In this document: piece by piece, positions 6,845 through 14,540 of the stretch | Layout: the number at the start of each line of letters is the position of its first letter | Numbering within the stretch: position 1 is the first letter of the stretch | From: Agrobacterium cavarae | GTDB lineage: Bacteria > Pseudomonadota > Alphaproteobacteria > Rhizobiales > Rhizobiaceae | NCBI RefSeq assembly: GCF_004310285.1 | Contig: NZ_SISF01000032.1 | Span: 434,001-498,000 of the forward strand | DNA length: 64,000 nt | Reading direction: 5' to 3' | Translations under genes and position numbers: made by a program | The notes under the pieces: generated by a model | What the model was told of the DNA's origin: nothing | The model's database searches: none | Seen by the model: the letters and a program-made list of their open reading frames with translations, nothing else

Positions 6845-7063
6845 ATGGAGACGAACCTAAATCATCATGGGCTAACGGCCACAAAAAGCGCAGCCAGCGG
6901 CGCAAGCGCTATTGCCCGTGTGGTTGGTGTTACGCCTCAAGCAGTGGCGCAATGGAAGGCTGTTCCGCCCGAGTATGTTTTGAAATTAGAAAAGGCGTTC
7001 GGCGTCTCTCGGCACATTCAGCGCCCGGATGTTTTTGGCCCTGCCGAAGCTGAAGGCCGCTAA
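6845..7063 (+). CDS. cro: Cro/YdaS-like DNA-binding protein
   Basis: A 72-residue protein starting METNLNHHGL. The HTH is visible in GASAIARVVGVTPQAVAQWK, followed by VPPEYVLKLEKAFGVSRHIQ and RPDVFG, a pattern typical of the YdaS/Cro group that opposes CI. It is the first gene of the rightward early operon and diverges from cI. The predicted pR transcript starts within a base or two of the ATG, so the mRNA may be leaderless; no ribosome binding site is present. Confidence 0.8.
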   Translation: METNLNHHGLTATKSAASGASAIARVVGVTPQAVAQWKAVPPEYVLKLEKAFGVSRHIQRPDVFGPAEAEGR

Positions 7064-7114
7064 TGACAGAACCGTTTTTCTCTTCGCGCGGCCTAACCTC
7101 CCGGCCTGCTGCGA

Positions 7115-7154
7115 CCCGCGCCGGAGCGGTTGTGCTGACAGGTTCCGGCGCGGG
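7115..7154 (+). terminator. Strong hairpin between cro and the CII-like gene
   Basis: CCCGCGCCGGA (7115-7125) pairs perfectly with TCCGGCGCGGG (7144-7154), leaving an 18-base loop. No U-run follows, so it is not a standard intrinsic terminator. A weaker A/T-flanked inverted repeat (ATGGGAA/TTTCCCAT) lies at about 7230-7255. The location matches lambda tR1, but the terminator or pausing role is inference. Confidence 0.4.
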
Positions 7155-7285
7155 GCATTCTCGTTTCGCATGCGGGCCTCCGTAGGCGTCTGACTCCCGC
7201 CCACATTCACAAATTTCGCTTCCGCGTTCGATGGGAATTTTTCGACAAATTTCCCATTGCGCTTCCGTTTGTCTGGAGCTTGGCA

Positions 7286-7780
7286 ATGAAGAAAGAGCAA
7301 TACCACCAGCAGCCCTGGTTCCGTCCAATCAAAGGGGCGCAACGTGATCTTATTGAGGCAGTCGGCGGGATAGACCGCGCCGCTCTGCTGTTGGGTCGCT
7401 CAACCGCACAGGTTGGCCGTTTCAATGCTTGGAACGACCCTGACCTGATGTCGCAATGGGAAATCATTGTCCTTGAGGCCGACTTGGGTAGGCCAGTCGT
7501 TTCGCGAACCATGGCTGTCCTGACGGGTGCGAGCGTTCTTGATCCTGCGGGCGAAACGCGTGGACGTGATTGCCTCTATTCCGGTTCGGCAAAGCTGATG
7601 GCTGAACATGCGGAGTTCTTCGCGGTCTACTCGGAAGCCGCAAGTGACGGTCATTTCTCGGATCGGGAAATGCTCGAAATGCTGCCGAAGGCGGAAGACG
7701 TTCGCCGTTCTGCCGACAGCCTGGTGCAGAAGATTCACCGTCGCCTTGCAAAGGCGCTTTCGAACGGCGGTGACGAATGA
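7286..7780 (+). CDS. CII-like phage regulatory protein
   Basis: A 164-residue protein resembling the CII family of proteobacterial temperate phages. The N-terminus has an HTH-like stretch (DLIEAVGGIDRAALLLGRST, then QVGRFNAWNDPDLM), and the C-terminal half is helical (KAEDVRRSADSLVQKIHRRL). The ATG at 7286 follows a GGAG; a TTG six bases upstream is less likely. It is the second gene after pR. A regulatory role in early transcription or the lysogeny decision is inferred from family and place. Confidence 0.7.
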   Translation: MKKEQYHQQPWFRPIKGAQRDLIEAVGGIDRAALLLGRSTAQVGRFNAWNDPDLMSQWEIIVLEADLGRPVVSRTMAVLTGASVLDPAGETRGRDCLYSGSAKLMAEHAEFFAVYSEAASDGHFSDREMLEMLPKAEDVRRSADSLVQKIHRRLAKALSNGGDE

Positions 7781-8004
7781 GCGCCGCCCCTTCTCTTTTC
7801 GAAACTCCCATTTCCGACCGCGACCGGGGCTTTCTCCGCCGCCTGTCCGATGCAATCGTCTGGCGCGAGATTTGCTGGGGCGAAGCGCAGTCCGCCGCAC
7901 AGTGCATGCGCGCTGGCTTTGCTCGCCTGTCGGCGGATCGGCGCTTCGCGATTATCACCAGCAAAGGCCGTGATTACCTTCTCCAAGTGGCGAGGGTGCA
8001 TTGA
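7777..8004 (+). CDS. Small basic phage protein, unknown function
   Basis: A 75-residue protein beginning MSAAPSLFETPISDRDRGFL. It overlaps the CII-like gene by an ATGA and the GapR-like gene by a TGATG, so the three are probably translated together. No domain recognised; the middle (SDAIVWREICWGEAQSAAQC) looks helical. Confidence 0.6.
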   Translation: MSAAPSLFETPISDRDRGFLRRLSDAIVWREICWGEAQSAAQCMRAGFARLSADRRFAIITSKGRDYLLQVARVH

Positions 8005-8336
8005 TGGCTGGCGATTACGACCCTTACGCCATCGGCGGCAAACCCTCAGACGAAGGCCCACGCGAGCGCGTTGGCGCATCGGTCGGCGCGGGAACCTCTG
8101 CCGCGAATGAGCTTCGCGCGATCATTGAACGCATGGAGCGCCTGGCGGAAGAGAAGAGCGCCATCGGCGATGACGAAAAAGCGGAAATGGCGAACGCCAA
8201 GGCTCGCGGCTTCGACACGAAGGCCATCCGAAAGATCATCAAGCTTCGCAAGCAAGACCCTGCGCAGAGAAGCAACGAACAAACCGTGCTGGAAACCTAC
8301 ATGGCGGCGCTGGGAATGCTGGAGGATGAGCAATGA
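8004..8336 (+). CDS. GapR-like DNA-binding protein (DUF2312)
   Basis: This 110-residue protein has a family-typical core: ANELRAIIERMERLAEEKSA, then ANAKARGFDTKAIRKIIKLR, then YMAALGMLED. DUF2312 members include Caulobacter GapR, which binds over-twisted AT-rich DNA and helps replication. The 30 or so N-terminal residues are a variable extension. The ATG at 8004 was chosen because it overlaps the upstream stop. Its place in the early operon suggests a role in phage replication or transcription, which is inference. Confidence 0.85.
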   Translation: MAGDYDPYAIGGKPSDEGPRERVGASVGAGTSAANELRAIIERMERLAEEKSAIGDDEKAEMANAKARGFDTKAIRKIIKLRKQDPAQRSNEQTVLETYMAALGMLEDEQ

Positions 8337-9898
8337 GCGTCAACGGTCTTCCTCTTCCCGGCGAAGTCGGTCTTTCCATCGTTGCGGCGGCTGTTCGTGA
8401 TGGTGAATACCGTTGCGAGAAGCCCAACGAGGTTGTCGCGGCGTGCAGGGCCGTGGCGAACCGCTACCTCACACGCGACCGAAAAGACGGCAACCTGTTC
8501 CGTCCCGGTGATAACGCAATCGAGTTGATCGACCGGGCGCGCGAGCTGGGTAAGTTGCCGCAGGCCGACGCGGTTGCTGTTCCTGCCCGCAAGGTCGCCC
8601 TCATGCGTGATCCGCAGACAATCGATGCGGGCGACCGGCTGCGCGATCTAGAAGAAAAAACCGTTCTGGCGCTGATGGACTCGTTCAAGAGCCACGGACA
8701 GCAGTCTCCCATCATCGTCTACGGCAAGGAAACGGATGCAGTAGTTCGGCTGGGGGCTGGCGGGCATCGGCTGGAAGCCTGCCGCCGCCTCGGCATTCAT
8801 GTTCTCTGCTTCCACAGTGATGGCGACGAACTTGATCGGCAGCTTTGCGAGATTGATGAAAATCTCATTCGCGCCGACCTGACACCAGCCGACAAAGCGC
8901 TTTTTCTGGCTCGTCGAAAAGAAATCTACCTCGTCAAGCACCCGGAAACCGCAAAGGGTGTGGCCGGTGGCAAGGCGCGTCAGCAGTCAGCAACGGACAA
9001 ATTGTCCTTTGCTGCGGCGACAGCAGAAGCCACAGGGCAAGACGAACGCACAATTAGACGCGATGTCGAGCGCGGCGAGAAGATATCAGTATCGGCTTTG
9101 CAGATGCTGCGCTCCACATCCCACAATAAAGGTGTCGTGCTTGATAAACTGAAGCGGTTGCAGACCGCAGAAGCGCAGGAACACTTCGTTCGCGACCTCG
9201 TAGCCTCCGATAAAGCCATTGCTGCGAAGAGCAAGGAAATCCGCACAATCCAGCAGGCAAGCAACCGTGAATCGCGGTTGCGAATGGTCAGTCTGATTGC
9301 AGAGCATAGCCGCAAGGCTGGCGAGGACATGCCCCGCGCCGCCTATCCCATCGGCTACGCCGATCCGCCTTGGGAGCAAGAGGCATGGAGTGACGAGACC
9401 GGGCAGGACAAAGGACTGCGTTATCCATCTATGCCCGTGGACGCCATCAAGGCGCTGTGCGCTGGCGAGAAATCGCCATTCACGCGTGACGCGGTGTTGC
9501 TGCTTTGGGTGACTGCCAATCGTCTACCAGACGGCCTTGCAGTGCTTGAGGCGTGGGGCTTTCAGTTCGTGACCTCCTTGGTGTGGGACAAGGTCAACAT
9601 CGGCATGGGCCGCTGGTCCCGCGACCGTCACGAAAGCTTGTTGATCGGGAAGCGTGGCTCCCTCTCGCTTGCGCCTCTTATGGGAACGCAGCCGCCTAGC
9701 CTCTATTCCGAACCGAAGACGGAACATAGCCGAAAGCCTGTCTGGTATGCGGAACAGATTGACCGGCTTTGGCCCGACGTTCGCAAGCTTGAGCTTTTTC
9801 AACGCAAGGACAGTCTTGCGGAAGGCGATGTTCGCCTGAACGGTACGTGGGATTTTTGGGGTAATCAGGCTGGAACGCTGGAAGGCGGTGCGGAGTGA
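8333..9898 (+). CDS. ParB-like domain fused to an MT-A70 adenine methyltransferase
   Basis: A 521-residue two-part protein. Residues 85-200 look like a ParB/Srx nuclease fold (QQSPIIVYGKETDAVVRLGA, then GGHRLEACRRLGI and IDENLIRADLTPADKALFLA). A helical KorB-like segment follows to about residue 325. The C-terminal part (330-500) is an MT-A70 methylase with DPPW in PIGYADPPWEQE and a later HESLLIGKRG segment. It should transfer a methyl group from SAM to adenine N6 in DNA or RNA; the ParB part may give sequence or site targeting. It overlaps neighbouring genes by 4 bases on both sides. Confidence 0.88.
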   Translation: MSVNGLPLPGEVGLSIVAAAVRDGEYRCEKPNEVVAACRAVANRYLTRDRKDGNLFRPGDNAIELIDRARELGKLPQADAVAVPARKVALMRDPQTIDAGDRLRDLEEKTVLALMDSFKSHGQQSPIIVYGKETDAVVRLGAGGHRLEACRRLGIHVLCFHSDGDELDRQLCEIDENLIRADLTPADKALFLARRKEIYLVKHPETAKGVAGGKARQQSATDKLSFAAATAEATGQDERTIRRDVERGEKISVSALQMLRSTSHNKGVVLDKLKRLQTAEAQEHFVRDLVASDKAIAAKSKEIRTIQQASNRESRLRMVSLIAEHSRKAGEDMPRAAYPIGYADPPWEQEAWSDETGQDKGLRYPSMPVDAIKALCAGEKSPFTRDAVLLLWVTANRLPDGLAVLEAWGFQFVTSLVWDKVNIGMGRWSRDRHESLLIGKRGSLSLAPLMGTQPPSLYSEPKTEHSRKPVWYAEQIDRLWPDVRKLELFQRKDSLAEGDVRLNGTWDFWGNQAGTLEGGAE

Positions 9899-10641
9899 AC
9901 ATTGCACCCCCACCCGCCCCACTTGGGCCGGTCGCGCCGATGAAAATTCTGGTCGGCTGCGAAACGTCCGGTGTCGTTCGCCGTGCCTTCGATGCGCTCG
10001 GGCACGATGTGTGGTCCTGCGATCTGCTGCCTTCCGAAGACGGAAGCAATCGGCACATCATCTGTGATGTGCGGGATCTGCTGAACGAAAAATGGGACCT
10101 GCTTGCGGTCATGCATCCGCCTTGCACCCGCCTTTGCAATTCCGGCGTCCGTTGGCTCAACGAGCCGCCAAAGAACCCACCTAATGAGGCGACGGCGGAA
10201 GAAAAGACGGTTTGGCCTCTGCTGACGCGCGAAGAAAAACTCTCAGTGATGTGGCGGCTGCTGGACGAGGGTGCAGCCCTTTTTTCTGACTGCTGGAATG
10301 CGCCAATCAAACGCATTGCGGTCGAAAACCCTGTGATGCATCGTCACGCGAAAGAGCGCATCAGCAACTATGCGCCACCAGCCCAAACCGTGCAACCTTG
10401 GTGGTTTGGCGAGCGGGCATTTAAGGCAACATCCTTCTTTCTTCGCAATCTGCCCAAGCTCGTGGGCACAGAGCGTCTTGCGCCTCCAAAGGCCGGAACT
10501 GATGAACACAAGAACTGGTCGCAGGTGCATCGCGCCTCACCTGGTCCGAACCGCTGGCAACTCCGATCCAAGACCTATCAGGGCATTGCCGATGCCATGG
10601 CGATGCAGTGGGGCGGTCAGGCGCGCGAGGTGGCCGCATGA
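9895..10641 (+). CDS. C5-cytosine DNA methyltransferase-like protein
   Basis: A 248-residue protein with features of the C5 methylase fold: SAM-binding start ILVGCETSGVVRRAFDALGH, an acidic VWSCDLLPSE, the catalytic Pro-Pro-Cys loop in VMHPPCTRLCNSG, and the ENP motif in IAVENPVMHRH. It is shorter than restriction-type methylases and has no obvious target-recognition domain, as in other phage versions. The GTG start overlaps the upstream stop. No restriction enzyme is present nearby. Expected role: methylating phage DNA, perhaps against host restriction. Confidence 0.75.
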   Translation: MNIAPPPAPLGPVAPMKILVGCETSGVVRRAFDALGHDVWSCDLLPSEDGSNRHIICDVRDLLNEKWDLLAVMHPPCTRLCNSGVRWLNEPPKNPPNEATAEEKTVWPLLTREEKLSVMWRLLDEGAALFSDCWNAPIKRIAVENPVMHRHAKERISNYAPPAQTVQPWWFGERAFKATSFFLRNLPKLVGTERLAPPKAGTDEHKNWSQVHRASPGPNRWQLRSKTYQGIADAMAMQWGGQAREVAA

Positions 10642-11645
10642 CGATGACGCACGTCGTTTCCGTTTCGGGCGGCAAAGATAGTACGGCGCTTTACCTGCGG
10701 GCCATGGAACGCGGACTGCCATTTCGCGCCGTGTTCGCCGATACCGGCAATGAACACGAATGGACTTACGATTTCGTACGGGAACTGCCGAGGTTGACGG
10801 GTGGTCCGCAAATCGAATGGGTGAAAGCGGACTTCTCGGAAAAGCTGGCCCGGAAGCGGGAGTACGTCGCACGTGTGTGGCCGGAAGAGGGCGTTCCGTT
10901 AAGTCAGGTAGAGCGGGCGGTTAACCTGCTTCACCCTACCGGCAACCCCTTTCTAGACCTTTGTTTGTGGAAGACCCGTTTCCCCTCATCCAAAACGCGC
11001 TTCTGCACTGATGAGTTGAAGCTTGTGCCGATGTTCCAGACCGTGCAGCGCCCGATACTGGAGGCCGGTAACACATTGATTTCCTGGCAGGGCGTGAGGC
11101 ACGAAGAGAGCCTTGCGCGGCGCGATCTGGCACGCCTCCAGCGCATCAACCCCGTGCCGTTCTCTCTTCCTGCGGCACTGCGGCGCACGGGCGAGGCTTG
11201 GACGGCTTATGCTTACCGCCCCTTAGTTGAGTGGCTGGAAGTTGAGGTGTTCGCGTTCCACCGGAAGCATTCTGTTCCCTGGAACCCGCTATATGATCAC
11301 GGTATGGGGCGGGTTGGATGCATGCCCTGCATCATGTGCAAGAAGGACGAAATGCGCTCCATTGCAGAGCGCTTTCCCGAACACATCGACAAGATTGAGG
11401 AATGGGAAACAATCGTCTCTGACGTGAGCAAGCGGGGCAATTCCACATTTTTCAATGTCACGGACGATCCGTTTATAGCGAACGGCTGGGCCGGAGATGA
11501 CTACGATTGGTCTCTATCACGCACCGGCATTCGCGCTCGCGTGGAATGGTCGAAGACCTCGCGCGGCGGGCTGCAATATGACGGCCTCTGTCTCATGCAA
11601 GCCGACTTCAACACCTCCTGCAATCAATGGGGGGCTTGCGAATGA
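10638..11645 (+). CDS. PAPS reductase/adenylyl-PP-loop family protein
   Basis: A 335-residue PP-loop protein. The nucleotide-binding motif is VSVSGGKDSTALYL, followed by a conserved FADTGNEHEWTYDF. Cysteines cluster at FCTDELK and in VGCMPCIMCKKDEM, and may hold an iron-sulfur cluster or activate sulfur. Phage members are called PAPS reductase/sulfotransferase-like; related DndC proteins insert sulfur into DNA. The start at 10638 (MTMTHVVS) overlaps the upstream stop as ATGA. Next to two DNA methylases, a nucleic-acid thiolation or modification role is possible, but I cannot show it. Confidence 0.8.
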   Translation: MTMTHVVSVSGGKDSTALYLRAMERGLPFRAVFADTGNEHEWTYDFVRELPRLTGGPQIEWVKADFSEKLARKREYVARVWPEEGVPLSQVERAVNLLHPTGNPFLDLCLWKTRFPSSKTRFCTDELKLVPMFQTVQRPILEAGNTLISWQGVRHEESLARRDLARLQRINPVPFSLPAALRRTGEAWTAYAYRPLVEWLEVEVFAFHRKHSVPWNPLYDHGMGRVGCMPCIMCKKDEMRSIAERFPEHIDKIEEWETIVSDVSKRGNSTFFNVTDDPFIANGWAGDDYDWSLSRTGIRARVEWSKTSRGGLQYDGLCLMQADFNTSCNQWGACE

Positions 11646-12208
11646 CGACGCCAGCGCAGGCCGCACGTGAGCGCGAGAAGCAAAGGGTAGCGCGCCTCGA
11701 GGACATCGTTCGGCGCGCCAAGGGCGACCGATGGTCTTTCGATGTTGACGGTAAGCAGACACACATTCTTTCGCTTCGCGCGACGGGCGAAAGCGTTGTC
11801 CTTTGCACGATCCATGACGAAGCCCTGCCCGATGAAATCGAACTGATCAGTGGAGCGCTGGCAAACATCGTTCTGCTGTTGGAGCTGCGTCAACGCGCCA
11901 TCATAGCTTTGAAGAGCGGTAGGGCATCACAGCCGCAGCAACCGACACAGCAGCAGCGGCAAATGAGGGACGGCGATTTCGCGGCGAATGCGGCCATTCT
12001 CTGCGGACAGCCGTTATTTCACCGTTTCCTAGAACGGCGCGCGCGTGACTGTCGTGCGATCCACAACAAAGACCACGCCGACAAGGTCATGAAGCAACTG
12101 ATCGGCATCACCAGCAAGACACAACTGAACAAGGAAGAGCGAGCGCAGGCGGCGTTTATCGATCTGCGCTCTGACTTCGAGGTATGGAAAGAAAGGGGAC
12201 GAGCATGA
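11642..12208 (+). CDS. Phage early protein of unknown function
   Basis: A 188-residue protein starting MTTPAQAAREREKQRVARLE, coupled to the PAPS-reductase-like gene by an ATGA overlap. A Gln-rich stretch (SQPQQPTQQQRQMRDG) lies near residue 105, splitting two possibly folded parts. The C-terminal part (KVMKQLIGITSKTQLNKEER) is helical and charged. I do not recognise a family. Confidence 0.6.
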   Translation: MTTPAQAAREREKQRVARLEDIVRRAKGDRWSFDVDGKQTHILSLRATGESVVLCTIHDEALPDEIELISGALANIVLLLELRQRAIIALKSGRASQPQQPTQQQRQMRDGDFAANAAILCGQPLFHRFLERRARDCRAIHNKDHADKVMKQLIGITSKTQLNKEERAQAAFIDLRSDFEVWKERGRA

Positions 12209-12498
12209 CGGGGATGCTGCCAATTATCGAGATATTGGAAGACTGCGAAACGGACGCGAAGCGGGCGCAATGGCTGCTTCATGTGCCAAGTTTCGTCTTT
12301 TATCGCAGTCAGGTGGATATCCGCCGCGTGTTGCGTGCGGCGGGCTTTATGCAAGGTGTTGAGCTTCTTGAACTGGAGCTTTCGCTCCTGCTTTCGACAC
12401 GTGACGGCGACGGACAGCCGCCCGCACAGATCGCCATGACCGTAAACGCCATGCGTGGCTTCATGCGTTCGCTGGTGCGGAAAGGTGGCCTGCAATGA
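12205..12498 (+). CDS. Small phage protein of unknown function
   Basis: A 97-residue protein starting MTGMLPIIEILEDCETDAKR, which begins at an ATGA overlap and ends at another, in front of the replication gene. Predicted mostly helical, with no motif I recognise. The gene order suggests an accessory replication role, without direct support. Confidence 0.55.
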   Translation: MTGMLPIIEILEDCETDAKRAQWLLHVPSFVFYRSQVDIRRVLRAAGFMQGVELLELELSLLLSTRDGDGQPPAQIAMTVNAMRGFMRSLVRKGGLQ

Positions 12499-13715
12499 GC
12501 GCAGAAGCCACTATCCGGCGCGGCGTGCGCAATGCGCGCTACACGACCGTTCCAAACCACGTTTTTGAGGACACGCGGCTTTCAATGGATGCGCGGTGGC
12601 TTCTCGGCTATCTGCTGTCGAAGCCGGACAATTGGACCATCGTCATCGGCGATATCATCAAGAAGGGCAATTGCGGGCGCGACAAGGCCCGCAAGATGCT
12701 GACGGAGCTTGTTGACTGCGGTTACGCGGAGCGCGAACAGACGCGAGACGAGGGCCGTTTTAGCGCAACCGCGCTGGTTATTTTCGATGAACCGCGCGCG
12801 GCGGCAGACACCAGCAGCGCCGAAGGTGTTGCATCTTTACCGCAGCCTGAAATGCCGTCGCCGGTAAAGCCGTCGCCGGTTTTGCCGTCGCCGGGAAAAT
12901 CGGCACATAGTAATAACTCATACTTAGAAAATACTGATAATCAGCAAGAGGGAGATGCGCGCGAAGCTGATTTGAAGAATGAAGAAGACCCGAAAGCGGT
13001 AGTGCGGGCCTTCAAGCGTTGGTACGGGGATTGGCCGACGCGGAAAGTAGACAGCGCCTATGCTGCCGAAAAGGCGTGGTTCCTGCTGACACCGGAACAG
13101 CGCGCCGAATGCATCGCCAAATCGCCCACCTACATCGAACGGGCCAACGCCACGAAGGGCGTCAAAGTCCCTTGGGCCGGGCCGTACCTGACGGGCCGGG
13201 ATTGGGAGAAGCTGGACGATCCTAAGTCCGATGTGGCCGCACCTGTGGTGCATGGGCCTTACACACGCGCCTGGCACGCCGGACGATGCGCCGAACTGCT
13301 CAAGCCTATTTCGCAGACATTGCCGCAACTGCCTGGGATGCTGCGTCAGATTGTCGAGAGGGGTGGCGAAGACGCCGAACGTATCCTTGCGGATCGGCGC
13401 CGCAAGTATGGTTGGCCGAAGGTCAGCACAATGGACGAGCGTGCAGGCGACCGTAAAGGCTCGACAGTGCCGCCTCAAGTCTTCAGGGTTTCAGAAGACT
13501 TCGACACCACCAGACGCGACAGCGAGCTGACGGCAGCATGGCGGCGGTTCTTCGATAAGCAAGGCTTACCGTTCCCGGCAGTGCCGCAAGGCGTTGACTG
13601 GCTGTTCTTCCCACCTGTGCCAGCCGAAGTCACCGACTTGGATATGGCGGTTGTGGAAGCGTGGGCGCAATTCGAGCAACAGATAACCGAGGGGCGGACA
13701 GATGATGCAGCATAG
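12495..13715 (+). CDS. Replication initiator-like protein with winged-helix N-terminus
   Basis: A 406-residue protein. The N-terminal 90 residues (VPNHVFEDTRLSMDARWLLG, then GNCGRDKARKMLTELVDCGY) match the winged-helix domain of phage replication initiators of the lambda-O/DnaT type. A disordered Pro-Ser linker with three PSP repeats follows at about residues 115-140. The C-terminal part is not recognised. It should bind the phage origin and recruit the replication machinery. No helicase or helicase loader gene was seen nearby, so host proteins would be needed. The nucleotide sequence of the linker may hold the origin itself. Confidence 0.75.
   Translation: MSAEATIRRGVRNARYTTVPNHVFEDTRLSMDARWLLGYLLSKPDNWTIVIGDIIKKGNCGRDKARKMLTELVDCGYAEREQTRDEGRFSATALVIFDEPRAAADTSSAEGVASLPQPEMPSPVKPSPVLPSPGKSAHSNNSYLENTDNQQEGDAREADLKNEEDPKAVVRAFKRWYGDWPTRKVDSAYAAEKAWFLLTPEQRAECIAKSPTYIERANATKGVKVPWAGPYLTGRDWEKLDDPKSDVAAPVVHGPYTRAWHAGRCAELLKPISQTLPQLPGMLRQIVERGGEDAERILADRRRKYGWPKVSTMDERAGDRKGSTVPPQVFRVSEDFDTTRRDSELTAAWRRFFDKQGLPFPAVPQGVDWLFFPPVPAEVTDLDMAVVEAWAQFEQQITEGRTDDAA
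12854..12955 (+). other. Candidate phage replication origin inside the initiator gene
   Basis: Three direct copies of GCCGTCGCCGG start at 12854, 12869 and 12884 (15-bp period). They are followed at once by an A/T-rich stretch (12895-12955) with runs such as TAGTAATAACTCATACTTAG. Iterons next to AT-rich DNA inside the initiator gene is the plan of the lambda origin. The repeats also encode a simple Pro-Ser linker, so this remains a hypothesis. Confidence 0.45.
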
Positions 13716-14355
13716 GTTCAACGATATCTCCCGCCACGTCTCATTGAAGGGGCTTATGAAGCTGGACAGGATCGCGACAGAGGCCGCGCAGGTGGCGCGC
13801 GAACGCGAATCGGCAAGCAAGGTAGCAGCGGATGCGCACGGTGATTCTAGCTGGATCATCGTGCAGGTTGCTTTCGGTCGTGAGAACGCTGTGGAAAAAG
13901 AGCTGCTGGAAGCCGGTATCGAAGCATGTGTGCCTATGCGAATGGGGCCGGAACGGAAGCGTCATGGCAAGCGTATCCCACCATCAGCAATGCCAGTGTT
14001 TAATGGTCTAGTGTTCGTATTCTGCCGACGTATTGGCGAGGCAATGCGGGGCGTGATGAGCTTCGAACACGTCAGGAAGATCGTAATGCACGAAGAAAAG
14101 GCGGTGCCATTCTCTGAGGACGCTATCAATGAATTCAAGGACATGGCGCGGAGAGGCGATTACGATTGGGACCGTAACGCAGGCACGTTTAACAAGGGCG
14201 ACAAGGTCCGTATTACCAGCGGGCCGTTCGTTGGATATGAGGTTCGCATTGAAGCCTTTGCAGGCGCGGGCAATGGTGATGCGGTTGTGAGCATTCCCAT
14301 TTTTGGAAAGCCTGAGGTCTTCAACATGCCTCTTGTCACGCTTGAGAAAGTGTGA
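13702..14355 (+). CDS. NusG-like transcription factor, candidate late antiterminator
   Basis: A 217-residue protein. After a helical N-terminal extension, residues 50-130 form a NusG N-terminal (NGN) domain (SWIIVQVAFGRENAVEKELL, EAGIEACVPMRMGPE, FNGLVFVFC). A KOW motif follows near residue 172 (GDKVRITSGPFVGYEVRIEA). NusG proteins bind RNA polymerase and control pausing and termination. It is the last gene of the early operon, followed by hairpins and then the late genes, the place where lambda has Q. It may therefore help transcription enter or cross terminators in the late operon; this is inference. It overlaps the preceding gene by 14 bases. Confidence 0.8.
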   Translation: MMQHRFNDISRHVSLKGLMKLDRIATEAAQVARERESASKVAADAHGDSSWIIVQVAFGRENAVEKELLEAGIEACVPMRMGPERKRHGKRIPPSAMPVFNGLVFVFCRRIGEAMRGVMSFEHVRKIVMHEEKAVPFSEDAINEFKDMARRGDYDWDRNAGTFNKGDKVRITSGPFVGYEVRIEAFAGAGNGDAVVSIPIFGKPEVFNMPLVTLEKV

Positions 14356-14417
14356 GTACAAGATGTGCATGGTCGATCCGGTTCTTAGTGGCGGTTGCGT
14401 TTCACGCCCGGACCCAG

Positions 14418-14455
14418 CCCTGACAGTCTCTCTCGAATGAGACACCGATTCAGGG
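14418..14455 (+). promoter_or_regulatory. Nested hairpin after the NusG-like gene
   Basis: An outer stem CCCTGA (14418-14423)/TCAGGG (14450-14455) encloses an inner stem GTCTC (14426-14430)/GAGAC (14439-14443). It lies between the NusG-like gene and the terminator at 14481. It could be a pause or recognition element, but there is no direct evidence. Confidence 0.35.
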
Positions 14456-14480
14456 TCAGTGCTACAGCTATGAGATTTCC

Positions 14481-14508
14481 AAGGCGACCCTAACCCGGTC
14501 GCCTTTTG
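14481..14508 (+). terminator. Intrinsic terminator at the early/late boundary
   Basis: AAGGCGACC (14481-14489) pairs with GGTCGCCTT (14497-14505) around a 7-base loop and runs into a short T-tract (CCTTTTGCGTTTC). It should end early rightward transcription before the late genes unless antitermination occurs. Confidence 0.7.
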
Positions 14509-14540
14509 CGTTTCTATAGGTTGGTTCTGGAGGCTCTGTG

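Noticed and set aside
8333..10641. The methylases as part of a restriction-modification system
   Set aside because: No restriction endonuclease or specificity subunit is next to them; the HNH gene at 1944 is in a different operon on the other strand.
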